A stretch of DNA of 64,000 nt from Haloferax gibbonsii ATCC 33959 (GCF_000336775.1 NZ_AOLJ01000022.1:39796-103795), one strand, 5' to 3'. Shown: positions 1-7,569, counted from the first letter of the stretch. Numbers and translations are program-made. Notes: a model not told the origin generated them from the letters alone.

Positions 1-96
1 TCGCTTCTCGACGCCGAATCCGGCACCGCCGTCCAGCGACGGATTCACGAGGAGTCCGGGCTCGACGCCCTGTGCGAACACTTGACGCTGGACTGA
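1..96 (+). CDS. C-terminal end of an unidentified protein (partial)
   Basis: The window opens inside a reading frame that runs in frame 1 to a TGA at 94-96. The visible 31 residues end in CEHLTLD and are polar and acidic with haloarchaeal codon use. No motif is recognisable, so no function can be given. The next gene on the same strand begins about 70 nt later with its own AT-rich promoter-like element (about 121-132), so the two are probably transcribed separately. Confidence 0.5.
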   Translation, partial: SLLDAESGTAVQRRIHEESGLDALCEHLTLD

Positions 97-163
97 GTCG
101 CACGCCGACGACCGACAGGAAACATTTTTTAGCGCCCCAGTTTTGACCTTTGCCGTAGCACAA

Positions 164-628
164 ATGTCTGCGGACCAGAGCACAGAGGGGAGCGCGGAGT
201 CGACGGACGAAGAACACTCGGGCGGCGCGGCCGACTGCGCTGTCTCCGAGTTCGACGACGGGTTGGTGGACCTGCTCGCGTGGATTCTCGACACGGAGAC
301 CCGCGCGCGAATCTACGTCTACCTCCGACAGCACCCCCACTCGACGAGCGAGGAAGTCGCCGAGGGGACCGGCCTCTACCCCAGTACGGTTCGGGAGGCG
401 CTGGCCGAACTCACCGACGACGAGACGGTCGAGCGCCGCAAGCGGAAGAGTTCCGGCGCGGGCAACAACCCCTACGAGTACGTCGCAATCGCGCCGAGCG
501 ACCTCGTGAAGGGCGTCTCCGGACAGGTGCAAGAGCAGTTGAACGCCGTGTTCAACCTCGACCGACACCTCGGAACCGACCGCACCGACGAGACCGAACC
601 GGTCACGATTACGGTCCGCGAGGAGTAG
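164..628 (+). CDS. winged helix-turn-helix transcriptional regulator
   Basis: A 154-residue protein with an acidic, disordered first ~30 residues and then a winged helix-turn-helix (about residues 35-105) of the ArsR/TrmB/MarR style. Recognition-helix-like residues are in STVREALAELTDD, and the wing contains the basic run ERRKRKSS. The ATG at 164 is preferred over a TTG at 143 because an AT-rich TATA-like stretch lies at 124-130, upstream of the coding start. It is probably a cytoplasmic DNA-binding regulator. Target and effector are unknown. coaD follows 122 nt downstream, so linkage is possible but not shown. Confidence 0.75.
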   Translation: MSADQSTEGSAESTDEEHSGGAADCAVSEFDDGLVDLLAWILDTETRARIYVYLRQHPHSTSEEVAEGTGLYPSTVREALAELTDDETVERRKRKSSGAGNNPYEYVAIAPSDLVKGVSGQVQEQLNAVFNLDRHLGTDRTDETEPVTITVREE

Positions 629-750
629 CTCCGCGGTCTGCCGGCTGCTGCGGTGCCTCGCCCGATTTCGGGAGCCCTTCGCTCGCCGCGGGTGCTGGTC
701 CGTTAGGCTAACCCGACCCGCTTAAGTCGCGCCGCATCCACCGCGAGAGT

Positions 751-1251
751 ATGCACGTCGCGCTGGGCGGGACGTTCGACCCTGTCCACGATGGACACCT
801 CGCGCTGTTCGAGCGAGCGTTCGAATTGGGTGATGTCACGGTCGGACTCACGAGCGACGAACTCGCGCCGAAGACGCGACACGTCGACCGCTACGTCCGG
901 CCCTTCGACGACCGCAAGGCCGACCTCGAATCCGAACTCCGACCGCTCGCCGGGGAGTACGACCGCGAGTTCGAGGTCCGCGAACTCGACAAACCGACCG
1001 GCATCGCGACCGAGGAGGGCTTCGACGTCCTCATCGTCTCGCCCGAGACGCGGGGCGGCGGCGAGCGCGTCAACGAGATTCGAGAGGAGAAAGGCCTCAA
1101 ACCCCTCCGTATCGAGGTCGTCGAGCACGTTCCCGCAGAAGACGGCGAGCGAATCTCCTCGACCCGAATCGTCTCCGGGGAGATAGACCGCCACGGCAAC
1201 CTCACGCCCGACCGCGAGGGTCGCGGCCGGACGCCCCCGAGCGACGAATAG
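751..1251 (+). CDS. coaD: phosphopantetheine adenylyltransferase, archaeal type
   Basis: CoaD transfers AMP from ATP to 4'-phosphopantetheine, giving dephospho-CoA, the penultimate step of coenzyme A synthesis in the cytoplasm. The 166-residue protein opens with the nucleotidyltransferase signature GGTFDPVHDGHLALF (residues 6-20), containing the HxGH-type motif. The second signature, ISSTRI, is near residue 135 and corresponds to the ISSTxIR-type motif. Length and sequence fit the archaeal/eukaryotic branch rather than the bacterial one. The C-terminal 20 residues are basic and low in complexity. A small membrane-protein gene follows 29 nt later. Confidence 0.92.
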   Translation: MHVALGGTFDPVHDGHLALFERAFELGDVTVGLTSDELAPKTRHVDRYVRPFDDRKADLESELRPLAGEYDREFEVRELDKPTGIATEEGFDVLIVSPETRGGGERVNEIREEKGLKPLRIEVVEHVPAEDGERISSTRIVSGEIDRHGNLTPDREGRGRTPPSDE

Positions 1252-1280
1252 TTTTCACGCTCACCGTCGTATCGCCGCCC

Positions 1281-1487
1281 ATGCGACACCCGCTTTTCGC
1301 CAGCTTCGCCGTCGGCGTCGTCGCCGCGGTCCTCGTCGGTATCGCCGTCACCGAACTGGCCGCTCGGTGGATTTTCTTCTCGCTTTTCGTCGGTATCCCG
1401 GCGGGCCTCGTCGCCGGCGTTCTCGCCGTCGCGGTGACCTACGCGGTCTTGACCCGGCGGATGGCACCGACGCGCTCCTCGGAGTGA
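1281..1487 (+). CDS. small two-helix membrane protein
   Basis: A 68-residue protein with two predicted membrane helices (about residues 6-26 and 30-57), both rich in Val, Ala and Gly, separated by a short RW-containing loop. The tail RRMAPTRSSE is polar. I do not recognise a family. It lies 29 nt after coaD on the same strand and ends 4 nt before the converging TFB-like gene, leaving almost no spacer. Start chosen at the only ATG, which is followed by a positive RH pair. Confidence 0.65.
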   Translation: MRHPLFASFAVGVVAAVLVGIAVTELAARWIFFSLFVGIPAGLVAGVLAVAVTYAVLTRRMAPTRSSE

Positions 1488-1491
1488 CCGG

Positions 1492-1800
1492 CTACCAACT
1501 CGGGGGTCGGAAGCCGGCCTCCCGCAGGAGGTCCTTCCAGCGCTGTTGGATGCTGAGCCGCGATACGTCCATCGCCTCGGCGACGGCGGTCTGCGAGCGC
1601 TCCTCGCCGGCGATGAGCGCGCCGGCGTAGAGGCTGGCGGCGGCGACGGCCTTCTTCGAGCGGTCCTCGTCGGGCAACTGCGTGAGAAACATGTCCGAGG
1701 CGTACGAGCGGGCCTCGCTACCGAGTTCGAGGCCGTCGGCGGCGGCGTCGATGCGGGCCAGCCACTCCTGATTGTCTCGCTGGTCTCGGGCGCTGTACAT
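1492..1800 (-). CDS. TFB-like single cyclin-repeat protein lacking the zinc ribbon
   Basis: A 102-residue protein resembling one cyclin repeat of archaeal transcription factor B (TFIIB). The part after residue 30 (ASDMFLTQLP, then KAVAAASLYAGALIAGE) matches the cyclin-fold helices. SQTAVAEAMDVSRLSIQQRW (about residues 69-88) matches the helix-turn-helix that in TFB repeat 2 reads the BRE promoter element. There is no N-terminal zinc ribbon (no Cys pairs), so it cannot recruit RNA polymerase as normal TFB does. The gene is probably leaderless: a TATA-like GATTATG (minus strand, about 1825-1832) lies about 27 nt before ATG 1800. It could be a TFB competitor or accessory factor; this is inference. 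Confidence 0.75.
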   Translation of the reverse strand: MYSARDQRDNQEWLARIDAAADGLELGSEARSYASDMFLTQLPDEDRSKKAVAAASLYAGALIAGEERSQTAVAEAMDVSRLSIQQRWKDLLREAGFRPPSW

Positions 1801-1852
1801 GGTCGTCGTTGCGGCCGCGGGAGCATAATCCCCGCGGCGAGCCCTCGTGACG

Positions 1853-1861
1853 TTTATATAT
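1853..1861 (+). promoter_or_regulatory. TATA box for tRNA-Leu
   Basis: The sequence TTTATATAT is a strong archaeal TATA element about 50 nt before the mature tRNA 5' end. With a usual 25-27 nt spacing, transcription would begin near 1880-1885 and give a leader of about 25 nt for RNase P to remove. It is an AT island in GC-rich sequence. Confidence 0.7.
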
Positions 1862-1906
1862 CGTTGCGGGAAATGTCAGGCCGAAGGGCGAGCGTCGCCC
1901 GATTGC

Positions 1907-1989
1907 GCGCGGGTAGCCAAGTGGCCAAAGGCGCAGCGCTTAGGACGCTGTGGTGTAGACCTTCGCAGGTTCGAACCCTGTCCCGCGCA
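1907..1989 (+). tRNA. tRNA-Leu (anticodon UAG)
   Basis: An 83-nt type II tRNA. The acceptor strands GCGCGGG (1907-1913) and CCCGCGC (1982-1988) pair fully, with discriminator A at 1989 and no encoded CCA. The anticodon stem CAGCG/CGCTG encloses the loop CTTAGGA, so the anticodon is TAG (reads CUA). A long variable arm, as expected for Leu, precedes the T arm GCAGG-TTCGAAC-CCTGT. There is no intron. The T arm and acceptor 3' half are repeated twice downstream (2071-2092 and 2123-2145), as seen where integrases use a tRNA 3' end as an attachment site. Confidence 0.95.
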
Positions 1990-2070
1990 TACCGTCTCGA
2001 ACACCGTGAGAGACGTGTCTGCGCGACAGAAGGGTTCGAATCAGGGAGCAACGCGACGCGTTGCGACCGC

Positions 2071-2092
2071 GGTTCGAACCCTGTCCCGCGCA
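2071..2092 (+). repeat. copy 2 of the tRNA-Leu 3' end (attachment-site-like)
   Basis: Twenty-two nucleotides identical to tRNA-Leu positions 1968-1989, covering the T-loop GGTTCGAACC and the whole 3' acceptor strand with the discriminator base. No 5' half of a tRNA precedes it, so it is not a gene. A shorter partial copy (GGTTCGAA) lies at 2033-2040. Duplicated tRNA 3' ends are the usual footprint of site-specific integration. No integrase remains between the copies. Confidence 0.75.
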
Positions 2093-2122
2093 CTGACCAA
2101 ACGAGCTAAGCGAGGGAGCAGA

Positions 2123-2145
2123 CAGGTTCGAACCCTGTCCCGCGC
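2123..2145 (+). repeat. copy 3 of the tRNA-Leu 3' end (attachment-site-like)
   Basis: Twenty-three nucleotides identical to tRNA-Leu positions 1966-1988, from the T stem through the end of the acceptor strand. It differs from copy 2 by carrying the upstream CA and by lacking the discriminator A. The octamer AGGGAGCA precedes copy 3 (2113-2120) and also occurs before copy 2 (2043-2050), so the repeated unit may be larger than the tRNA-derived part. Confidence 0.75.
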
Positions 2146-2229
2146 GCCTTCTATCGACGGCGAGCAACGTGTCGCGGCCGCGGCCGAACCCGGTGGGTAG
2201 AAAGTGACACTACAGGCCCCAAGCGTTCG

Positions 2230-2685
2230 TCATCGAATCGTGTGCTCGCGGACCTCGATGCTCCCGTTTTCGAGGACGGTGAGTTCGAATGACTCCGTGG
2301 TACCGACCGGCCGTTCCCACTGTACCGTTCCGTTCACCGCGACGGAGACCGTCTGGCGGGTCGGCGCGAACTGGTCGGTCAGGTCGACCCCGTCGTCACC
2401 ACCGTAGTCTGAGAACGTCTCGTTGAAGACCTCTTCACCGCCTACTGCGACAGCGACGCGCCCTGTGAACCCGGTCTCTGGATAGAGTGACAGTCGGGTC
2501 TCGGGTGTCCGGTCGGTGAGCGCTCCCGTCCGCTCGCGTGCCGAGGTCGACTCAGTCGGAGACTGTGTGGTCGCCGCGGACGGAGGGGTTGTTTCGGCTG
2601 TCGTCGTGTCGCGGGCTCCGACTCCCGAGCACCCCGCGAGAATAATCAGAAGAGCCGTCAGCACGACAGGGACCGAATTACGCAT
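2230..2685 (-). CDS. secreted lipoprotein of unknown function
   Basis: A 151-residue protein starting MRNSVPVVLTALLIILAGCS: a basic N-terminus, a hydrophobic stretch and the lipobox LAGC, so it should be exported and lipid-anchored at the outer face of the membrane. A Thr/Ser/Ala-rich linker (about residues 22-55) leads to a ~90-residue acidic, probably beta-rich domain with no motif I recognise. ATG 2685 is preferred over a TTG 15 nt upstream because it gives a normal signal peptide. It is isolated between the tRNA-repeat cluster and the globin gene. Confidence 0.7.
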   Translation of the reverse strand: MRNSVPVVLTALLIILAGCSGVGARDTTTAETTPPSAATTQSPTESTSARERTGALTDRTPETRLSLYPETGFTGRVAVAVGGEEVFNETFSDYGGDDGVDLTDQFAPTRQTVSVAVNGTVQWERPVGTTESFELTVLENGSIEVREHTIR

Positions 2686-2856
2686 CTCTCTAATCACCAA
2701 CGTCGCAACAGGCTGTCAAACCTCTTGTGGGCCCCCAACCGCGGGGGGTTCAAACAGAACGACCTCTCACCCCCGTCGTGCCCCGCACTCCACGCTTAAA
2801 CACCCCGAATACGTTCGGAGGAAATCTTACCATCGAGCCGTCCAACTCCCCGACGG

Positions 2857-3219
2857 ATGTCTGCGCAGTCACTCTACGCTCGCATCGGCGGCCGCGAGGC
2901 CGTCGAAGCAGTCGTCTCGGACTTCTACGACCGCGTCCTCGCCGACGACTCGGTCGCCCACTACTTCGACGACATCGACATGGTCGAACAGCGCGCCCAT
3001 CAGGTCAAGTTCATCAGCGCCGTCGCGGGCGGTCCCGTCGAGTACGACGGGGCCGACATGCGGGCGGCCCACGACCACCTCGACCTCTCCGGTGAGGACT
3101 TCGACGCCATCGCCGAACACCTCGCGGCGGCGCTCGACGAAAACGGCGTCGCCCCGGAAGACGCCGATGCGATTCTCGACGAAGTCGCCGCGCTCAGAGC
3201 CCCGATTCTGGGGCAGTAA
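2857..3219 (+). CDS. group I truncated haemoglobin (trHbN-like)
   Basis: A 120-residue 2-on-2 globin. Family hallmarks are LYARIGGREAVEAVVSDFY at the N-terminus, with the likely B10 tyrosine at residue 24, and MRAAHDHLDLSGEDF around residues 68-82, with His72 as the probable proximal haem ligand. Such globins bind O2 or NO and often act in NO detoxification or O2 handling; the specific role here is not shown. The N-terminus is short, without the extension of mycobacterial trHbN. It is a stand-alone gene; dacZ begins 116 nt later. Confidence 0.85.
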   Translation: MSAQSLYARIGGREAVEAVVSDFYDRVLADDSVAHYFDDIDMVEQRAHQVKFISAVAGGPVEYDGADMRAAHDHLDLSGEDFDAIAEHLAAALDENGVAPEDADAILDEVAALRAPILGQ

Positions 3220-3335
3220 GCTCCGTTCGGCCCCCCTCGGGGAGAATCAGTCGCCGGTTTCGACCGGCCGAATCGCGCACGCCACGCGTCAGACGCGACA
3301 CAACCCTTTTTCTCACCCGGTGTGTCTCTCCACCA

Positions 3336-4145
3336 ATGGCGGCGTTATCCGAGTTATTGGGCGACCTCGTGGCGGACGTCGATGGGCTGTTTCTGTTCAC
3401 GCCGAGTCACTCCCACTACGAGCAGTTCGCTGAGACGGACGTTCCGACGGTGGTCATCGCGCCGGAGAACACGGTCGAAGCCGAGACGTTCGTGGAACTG
3501 CCCCTCCAGTTCCAGAACGTCAAGGACCGCATCCGGTTCGGCGTCGAGGGCGCGATGGAACAGAGTATCGTCGAGGCGGGAGACACCATCGCCTGCAACG
3601 TCGGGGTCTTCGGCGGCGACCTCGACTCGCTCGTCCGGGTTCGCGTCGACGAGAACATGCGGTCGGGCATCTACGACCTCTTTGCGAACTCCCGGGCGGA
3701 CCCCGGCGTCATCCGCGACGTGTTCGAGGTGGCCATCGAACTGGGCAAGAAGGGGCAGAAGGGCGAACCCGTCGGCGCGCTGTTCATCGTCGGCGACGCG
3801 GGGAAGGTGATGAACAAGTCGCGGCCGCTTTCGTACAATCCCTTCGAGAAGTCCCACGTCTACGTCGGCGACCCCATCGTCAACGTGATGCTCAAGGAGT
3901 TCTCGCGGCTCGACGGCGCGTTCGTCATCTCCGACTCGGGGAAAATCGTCTCGGCGTACCGCTACCTCGAACCCTCCGCGGAGGGCGTCGACATCCCGAA
4001 GGGGCTGGGCGCGCGCCACATGGCCGGCGGCGCCATCACCCGCGACACCAACGCCACCGCCATCGTCCTCTCGGAGTCCGACGGACTCGTCCGGGCGTTC
4101 AAAGGCGGCAAGATGATTCTCGAAATCGACCCGGAGGCGTACTGA
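3336..4145 (+). CDS. dacZ: diadenylate cyclase (c-di-AMP synthase)
   Basis: DacZ condenses two ATP into cyclic di-AMP. The 269-residue protein has a ~140-residue N-terminal region and a C-terminal DisA_N cyclase domain (about residues 150-260). DGA lies at residues 193-195, and GARHMAGGAI around 225-234 holds the position of the canonical RHR motif, read here as RHM. There are no transmembrane helices, unlike bacterial CdaA. H. volcanii dacZ is known as an essential, dosage-sensitive gene. The stop codon is followed after one base by the ATG of an MscS-family channel, which fits the osmotic role of c-di-AMP. Confidence 0.9.
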   Translation: MAALSELLGDLVADVDGLFLFTPSHSHYEQFAETDVPTVVIAPENTVEAETFVELPLQFQNVKDRIRFGVEGAMEQSIVEAGDTIACNVGVFGGDLDSLVRVRVDENMRSGIYDLFANSRADPGVIRDVFEVAIELGKKGQKGEPVGALFIVGDAGKVMNKSRPLSYNPFEKSHVYVGDPIVNVMLKEFSRLDGAFVISDSGKIVSAYRYLEPSAEGVDIPKGLGARHMAGGAITRDTNATAIVLSESDGLVRAFKGGKMILEIDPEAY

Positions 4146-4146
4146 G

Positions 4147-5019
4147 ATGCCGGGGCCCGTTTCGGCGTCCCTCGTCCACTCGTCGGTCGGTCCCGCGCCA
4201 GCGTCCACAGCCGCATCCGCCTCCGTCGTCCCGCTCCAGACAGTCGGCGGCGCCGTCGACGACATCGTCCGGATAGTCGGGCTCCGGTTTCTCGGCGTGC
4301 TCGCCATCCTGCTTCTCGGGTTGGTGCTCGCGTACGTCGCGGGGACGCTCGTCCGGCGACTCCTCGTCAGCGTCGGCGTCCCGGAGGCCATCGAGGGGAC
4401 CGCCTTCGAGCGGACTGCCCGCGACTTCGAGACATCGACGGTCGAAATCCTGTCGTGGCTGACGCGGTATTTCGTCCTCGGCATCAGCGTCTTCGCCGCC
4501 CTCTCGTTCGCCGGGGTCAACTACGCCGACCGCTTTTGGGGACTCGTCATCGCCATCCTGCCGCAACTGTTCATCGCCATCTTGGTCCTCATCATCGGCG
4601 TCGTCGTCGGCGACAAGGTCGAACTCCTCGTCGCCGAGCGGTTCCGCGCGGTCAAACTCCCGCAGGTGAACGTCCTCCCGTCGCTCGCCAAATACACCGT
4701 CTTCTTTCTCGCCACGCTGGTCGCGCTCTCGCAGGTCGGCGTCGCCACGCTCGCGCTCATCGTCCTCCTCGCGTCGTACATGCTGGGGCTCATCGTGCTC
4801 AGCGCCGTCGCGTTCCGCGACCTGCTCCGCTCGGGCGCGGCGGGGACGTACCTCCTTTTCACCCAACCGTACAGCATCGGCGACGAGATCGTCGTCGGCG
4901 AGGTCAGCGGCGTCGTTCAGGAACTCGATATGTTCGTCACCCACGTCGAATCCGAGGACACCGAGTTCGTCATCCCGAACGCCCGCGTCCTCGACAAGGG
5001 CGTGGGTCGTGTTCGATAG
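4147..5019 (+). CDS. MscS-family mechanosensitive channel, short form
   Basis: A 290-residue membrane protein with about five hydrophobic segments (near residues 45-65, 100-120, 130-155, 180-200, 205-222), then the MscS beta domain containing QPYSIGDEIVVGEVSGVVQE. It ends right after FVIPNARVLD, so it lacks the long alpha/beta cytoplasmic cage of E. coli MscS. It should gate ion or solute efflux under membrane tension. The gene starts one base after dacZ, so the two are very likely co-transcribed and translationally coupled. Sequence after the stop turns AT-rich, so truncation by rearrangement is possible, though haloarchaeal paralogues of similar length exist. Confidence 0.8.
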   Translation: MPGPVSASLVHSSVGPAPASTAASASVVPLQTVGGAVDDIVRIVGLRFLGVLAILLLGLVLAYVAGTLVRRLLVSVGVPEAIEGTAFERTARDFETSTVEILSWLTRYFVLGISVFAALSFAGVNYADRFWGLVIAILPQLFIAILVLIIGVVVGDKVELLVAERFRAVKLPQVNVLPSLAKYTVFFLATLVALSQVGVATLALIVLLASYMLGLIVLSAVAFRDLLRSGAAGTYLLFTQPYSIGDEIVVGEVSGVVQELDMFVTHVESEDTEFVIPNARVLDKGVGRVR

Positions 5020-5125
5020 GTAAACAATACCGACGACTGATGTTTCCGGAAATTTTGTCATACCGTTACCATAACAGTTTAGAAGTGGTCCGAAGATTGT
5101 CTCATATCGGCTCCCCCTGAAGACG

Positions 5126-5839
5126 ATGACGGAGAACCTCCCCACCCTCGACGTTACTGCCCCCTCAACCCGAGCGTTTGAGGTTGCAGAGACGCTACTC
5201 CGAGGGTTTCACTTTCAGGATATGCGGGAGACACATCTTCTCAGCTGCGACTTCGACGCCGCGATGACCGCCGCGGAGCGTGCGGTACATCATATGTCCG
5301 AGGCGTTCGTCGCCGAGTTTCCCGACGTTCCCGCCGAGCGCGCCGAGCACGCCGGCGAACTGTTCATGCGCGCGCTCTTCCTCCAGGACGAAATCGAAAA
5401 CCGAGACGCCTTCGACGCCTGCTTCGAACACGACGTCCCGCCCGGAGCGTTCGTCTCGTCCGTTCCCGACGACTCCGAGTCGGACGCGATAAACGACGAC
5501 CCGCGGTGGCGGGACGTTCGAGAACTCCTCGGCACCGTCTGTGACGAACTCGACATAAATCCGGAATACGCGACGCTCCACACCCGCTTTTGGCGACTCC
5601 ACGGACAGGAAGTCGACGGCTGGGAGACCGTCGCTCGGCGGGCCCACCGCATCAAAGTCGCACGGATGGCCCCCTCGGCAGACGGAAAAACCATCGATAA
5701 CCTCGCACAGTATTTCGTCGTCGGCGTCACCCGTCACGACGAGTGGGTCCGAGAGAGCCCCGAGCGCGATGTTTCTTCCGCAATCGACATCGTCGCACAC
5801 TATTACCAACGGCTGTTCGACCTCAGAGACGAGTCATAA
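5126..5839 (+). CDS. hypothetical acidic cytoplasmic protein
   Basis: A 237-residue protein with no signal peptide or membrane helix and no motif I recognise. It looks largely alpha-helical, contains scattered His and Cys (HLLSC near residue 38, CFEHD near residue 103), and ends in a conserved-looking helix YYQRLFDLRD. Base composition is lower in G+C than its neighbours, and both flanks (5020-5125 and 5840-5958) are AT-rich, suggesting later acquisition. The only sensible start is ATG 5126. It precedes a histidine kinase by 119 nt with a clear promoter-like region between them. Confidence 0.6.
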   Translation: MTENLPTLDVTAPSTRAFEVAETLLRGFHFQDMRETHLLSCDFDAAMTAAERAVHHMSEAFVAEFPDVPAERAEHAGELFMRALFLQDEIENRDAFDACFEHDVPPGAFVSSVPDDSESDAINDDPRWRDVRELLGTVCDELDINPEYATLHTRFWRLHGQEVDGWETVARRAHRIKVARMAPSADGKTIDNLAQYFVVGVTRHDEWVRESPERDVSSAIDIVAHYYQRLFDLRDES

Positions 5840-5958
5840 AGGGGTCATAAACCAGGCATAAACGAACGCCGTTTGTGATATATAGATGATATATTTTCGG
5901 TGGTGAAACGACCGCCGAAAATAAGTATTGGTGGTAGAATTATCTCTGCAGACCGAAC

Positions 5959-6990
5959 ATGGAGGATACCGACCCGGAACTGTATCGCGAGGCTTTCCGA
6001 AGTGCGGATATCCCCATGTTGATTGCGGATACGAATTTCGCTTTTCGTGACATTAACGACGCCGGATTGGAGTTCCTCGGCTACGACTACGACGACATCG
6101 TCGGCGAGTCGGTCGGACTCATCGCCGCCGACGAGGAGATATACTACGAAATCGTCGAGCAGATGATCGCCGGCGAGACGTGGTCCGGGGAGTTCATGGC
6201 GCGGCGGAAGGACCAGCAGGTCGTCTACGGGCAGGGGTTCGCCAGCCCGATGGTCGTCGACGGCGACGTTGAGGGGTTTCTCGCCTTCTTCGTCGACACG
6301 ACCAAACAGCGCCGCTACGAGAACGCCTCGGAGGTGCTCAACCGCCTCCTCCGGCACGACCTGCGGAACGAACTCAACGTCGTCTACGGTTACCCCCAGC
6401 AGGTGGCCAGCCGAATCGACGACGAGCAGGCGCTGGAGGAACTCGACCTCGTCCAGGAGAAGGTCCTCGAAATCGTCCACAAGTCCGAGCGCGCCCGCGA
6501 CCTCCGCGAGCACCTCGAACGCTCCCACGACGTGTCCAACCACCCGGTCCGTCTCGACGTGGTGTTGAACAACAAAATCGTCGACGCCATGATAGAGTTC
6601 CCGGACGCCGAGTTCGAGTTCGGGTCGTTCCCCGAGGTCGAGGTCGTCGGCGACGACCTCCTCGGCGAGGCAATCGAGTGTCTGCTGGAAAACGCGGTCA
6701 TGCACAACGACAAGGAGACCCCGCGGGTCGAGGTCTCGGCCGACCGCGACGGCGGCTTCGTCATCGTCCGCGTCGCCGACAACGGCCCGGGCGTCCCCGA
6801 GGAGCACCGCGACCTCATCTTCGGCCGCGAGGAGTACGACCAACTGCACCACGGCACGGGAATCAGCCTCTTTTTCGCCGACAACGTCATCTCGTCGTAC
6901 AACGGCACCATCTGGGTCGAAGACCGGGAAGACGGCGATGGCGCGGTCTTCTGCGTCCGTCTCCAGGAACAGTCCACGGTCGACGACTGA
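5959..6990 (+). CDS. PAS-domain sensor histidine kinase (orphan)
   Basis: A 343-residue soluble histidine kinase. Residues ~5-115 form a PAS domain (GLEFLGYDYDDIVGESV). The phospho-accepting His133 is in LLRHDLRNELNVVYGYPQQV. The HATPase domain (about 230-335) has the N box LLENAVMHND and the G1 box DNGPGV; the second glycine region reads HHGTGISLFF. There is no transmembrane segment and no response regulator beside it, as is common in haloarchaea. The stimulus is unknown. The AT-rich region 5840-5958 has several TATA-like stretches (for example GATATATAG) that could drive it. Confidence 0.88.
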   Translation: MEDTDPELYREAFRSADIPMLIADTNFAFRDINDAGLEFLGYDYDDIVGESVGLIAADEEIYYEIVEQMIAGETWSGEFMARRKDQQVVYGQGFASPMVVDGDVEGFLAFFVDTTKQRRYENASEVLNRLLRHDLRNELNVVYGYPQQVASRIDDEQALEELDLVQEKVLEIVHKSERARDLREHLERSHDVSNHPVRLDVVLNNKIVDAMIEFPDAEFEFGSFPEVEVVGDDLLGEAIECLLENAVMHNDKETPRVEVSADRDGGFVIVRVADNGPGVPEEHRDLIFGREEYDQLHHGTGISLFFADNVISSYNGTIWVEDREDGDGAVFCVRLQEQSTVDD

Positions 6991-7026
6991 CGCAGACCGC
7001 AGCCCGCGGGTCGCGACGACGACCGA

Positions 7027-7569
7027 TTACTCTCCGCCAGTCTCGTCCCCGGACATCGGTCTCGCGGGAACCCCTGCGACCGTCTCACCCGCGGGCACGT
7101 CGCGCGTGACGAGCGAGTTCGCCGCGACCTGCGCGCCCTCGCCGATGCGGACGCCCGGCAGGACGGTCGCTTTCGCGCCTATCATGGCCCGCTCGCCGAC
7201 GACGACCTCGCCGGTCCGGTACTCGTCCTGCAGGAACTCGTGACAGAGGATGACCGAGTCGTAGCCGATGATGGCGTCGTCTTCGATGGTGACGAGTTCC
7301 GGCCAGAACACGTCGGGGGTCGCTTCGAGGCCCCACGAGACGCCCGCCCCGACGGTGACGCCGATGCGCCGGAGCGCCCAGTTTCTGACCCGGAGCGACG
7401 GCGCGATGCGGGCGACGAGGACGAACACGTAGTTGAGCATCACGCGCCAGACGGGCTTGGCGTCGGTCCAGTACTGCAGCGAGTTCCGCGGGCCGGGCGT
7501 CGGGTGGTGCTGGATTCGGTCGTGTCGGCGGGCGTCGCCGTCCGCCGGTGCGGCATCGTCGTCGGTCAC
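7027..7569 (-). CDS. left-handed beta-helix acyltransferase (LbetaH, MAT-like)
   Basis: A 180-residue acyltransferase of the hexapeptide-repeat family. Residues ~75-160 carry the imperfect repeats typical of a left-handed beta-helix (IEDDAIIGYDSVIL, then VVVGERAMIGAKATVLPGVRIGEGAQVAANSLVTRDVP), ending in the classic VAGVPARP cap. Members use acetyl-CoA or another acyl donor on sugars or other hydroxyl/amino acceptors. The substrate cannot be read here. A hydrophobic helix-like segment (about 41-60) may attach it to a membrane. It converges on the histidine-kinase gene, 36 nt apart. Confidence 0.8.
   Translation of the reverse strand: MTDDDAAPADGDARRHDRIQHHPTPGPRNSLQYWTDAKPVWRVMLNYVFVLVARIAPSLRVRNWALRRIGVTVGAGVSWGLEATPDVFWPELVTIEDDAIIGYDSVILCHEFLQDEYRTGEVVVGERAMIGAKATVLPGVRIGEGAQVAANSLVTRDVPAGETVAGVPARPMSGDETGGE

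Noticed and set aside
2033..2145. Additional tRNA genes suggested by the repeated T-loop and acceptor sequence
   Set aside because: No 5' acceptor strand, D arm or anticodon arm precedes the copies, so they are 3' fragments only.
4990..5125. A frameshift truncating the MscS channel
   Set aside because: The other frames after the stop do not continue into a recognisable cage domain, and short haloarchaeal MscS-like proteins ending at this point are known to me, so truncation is only a remote possibility.
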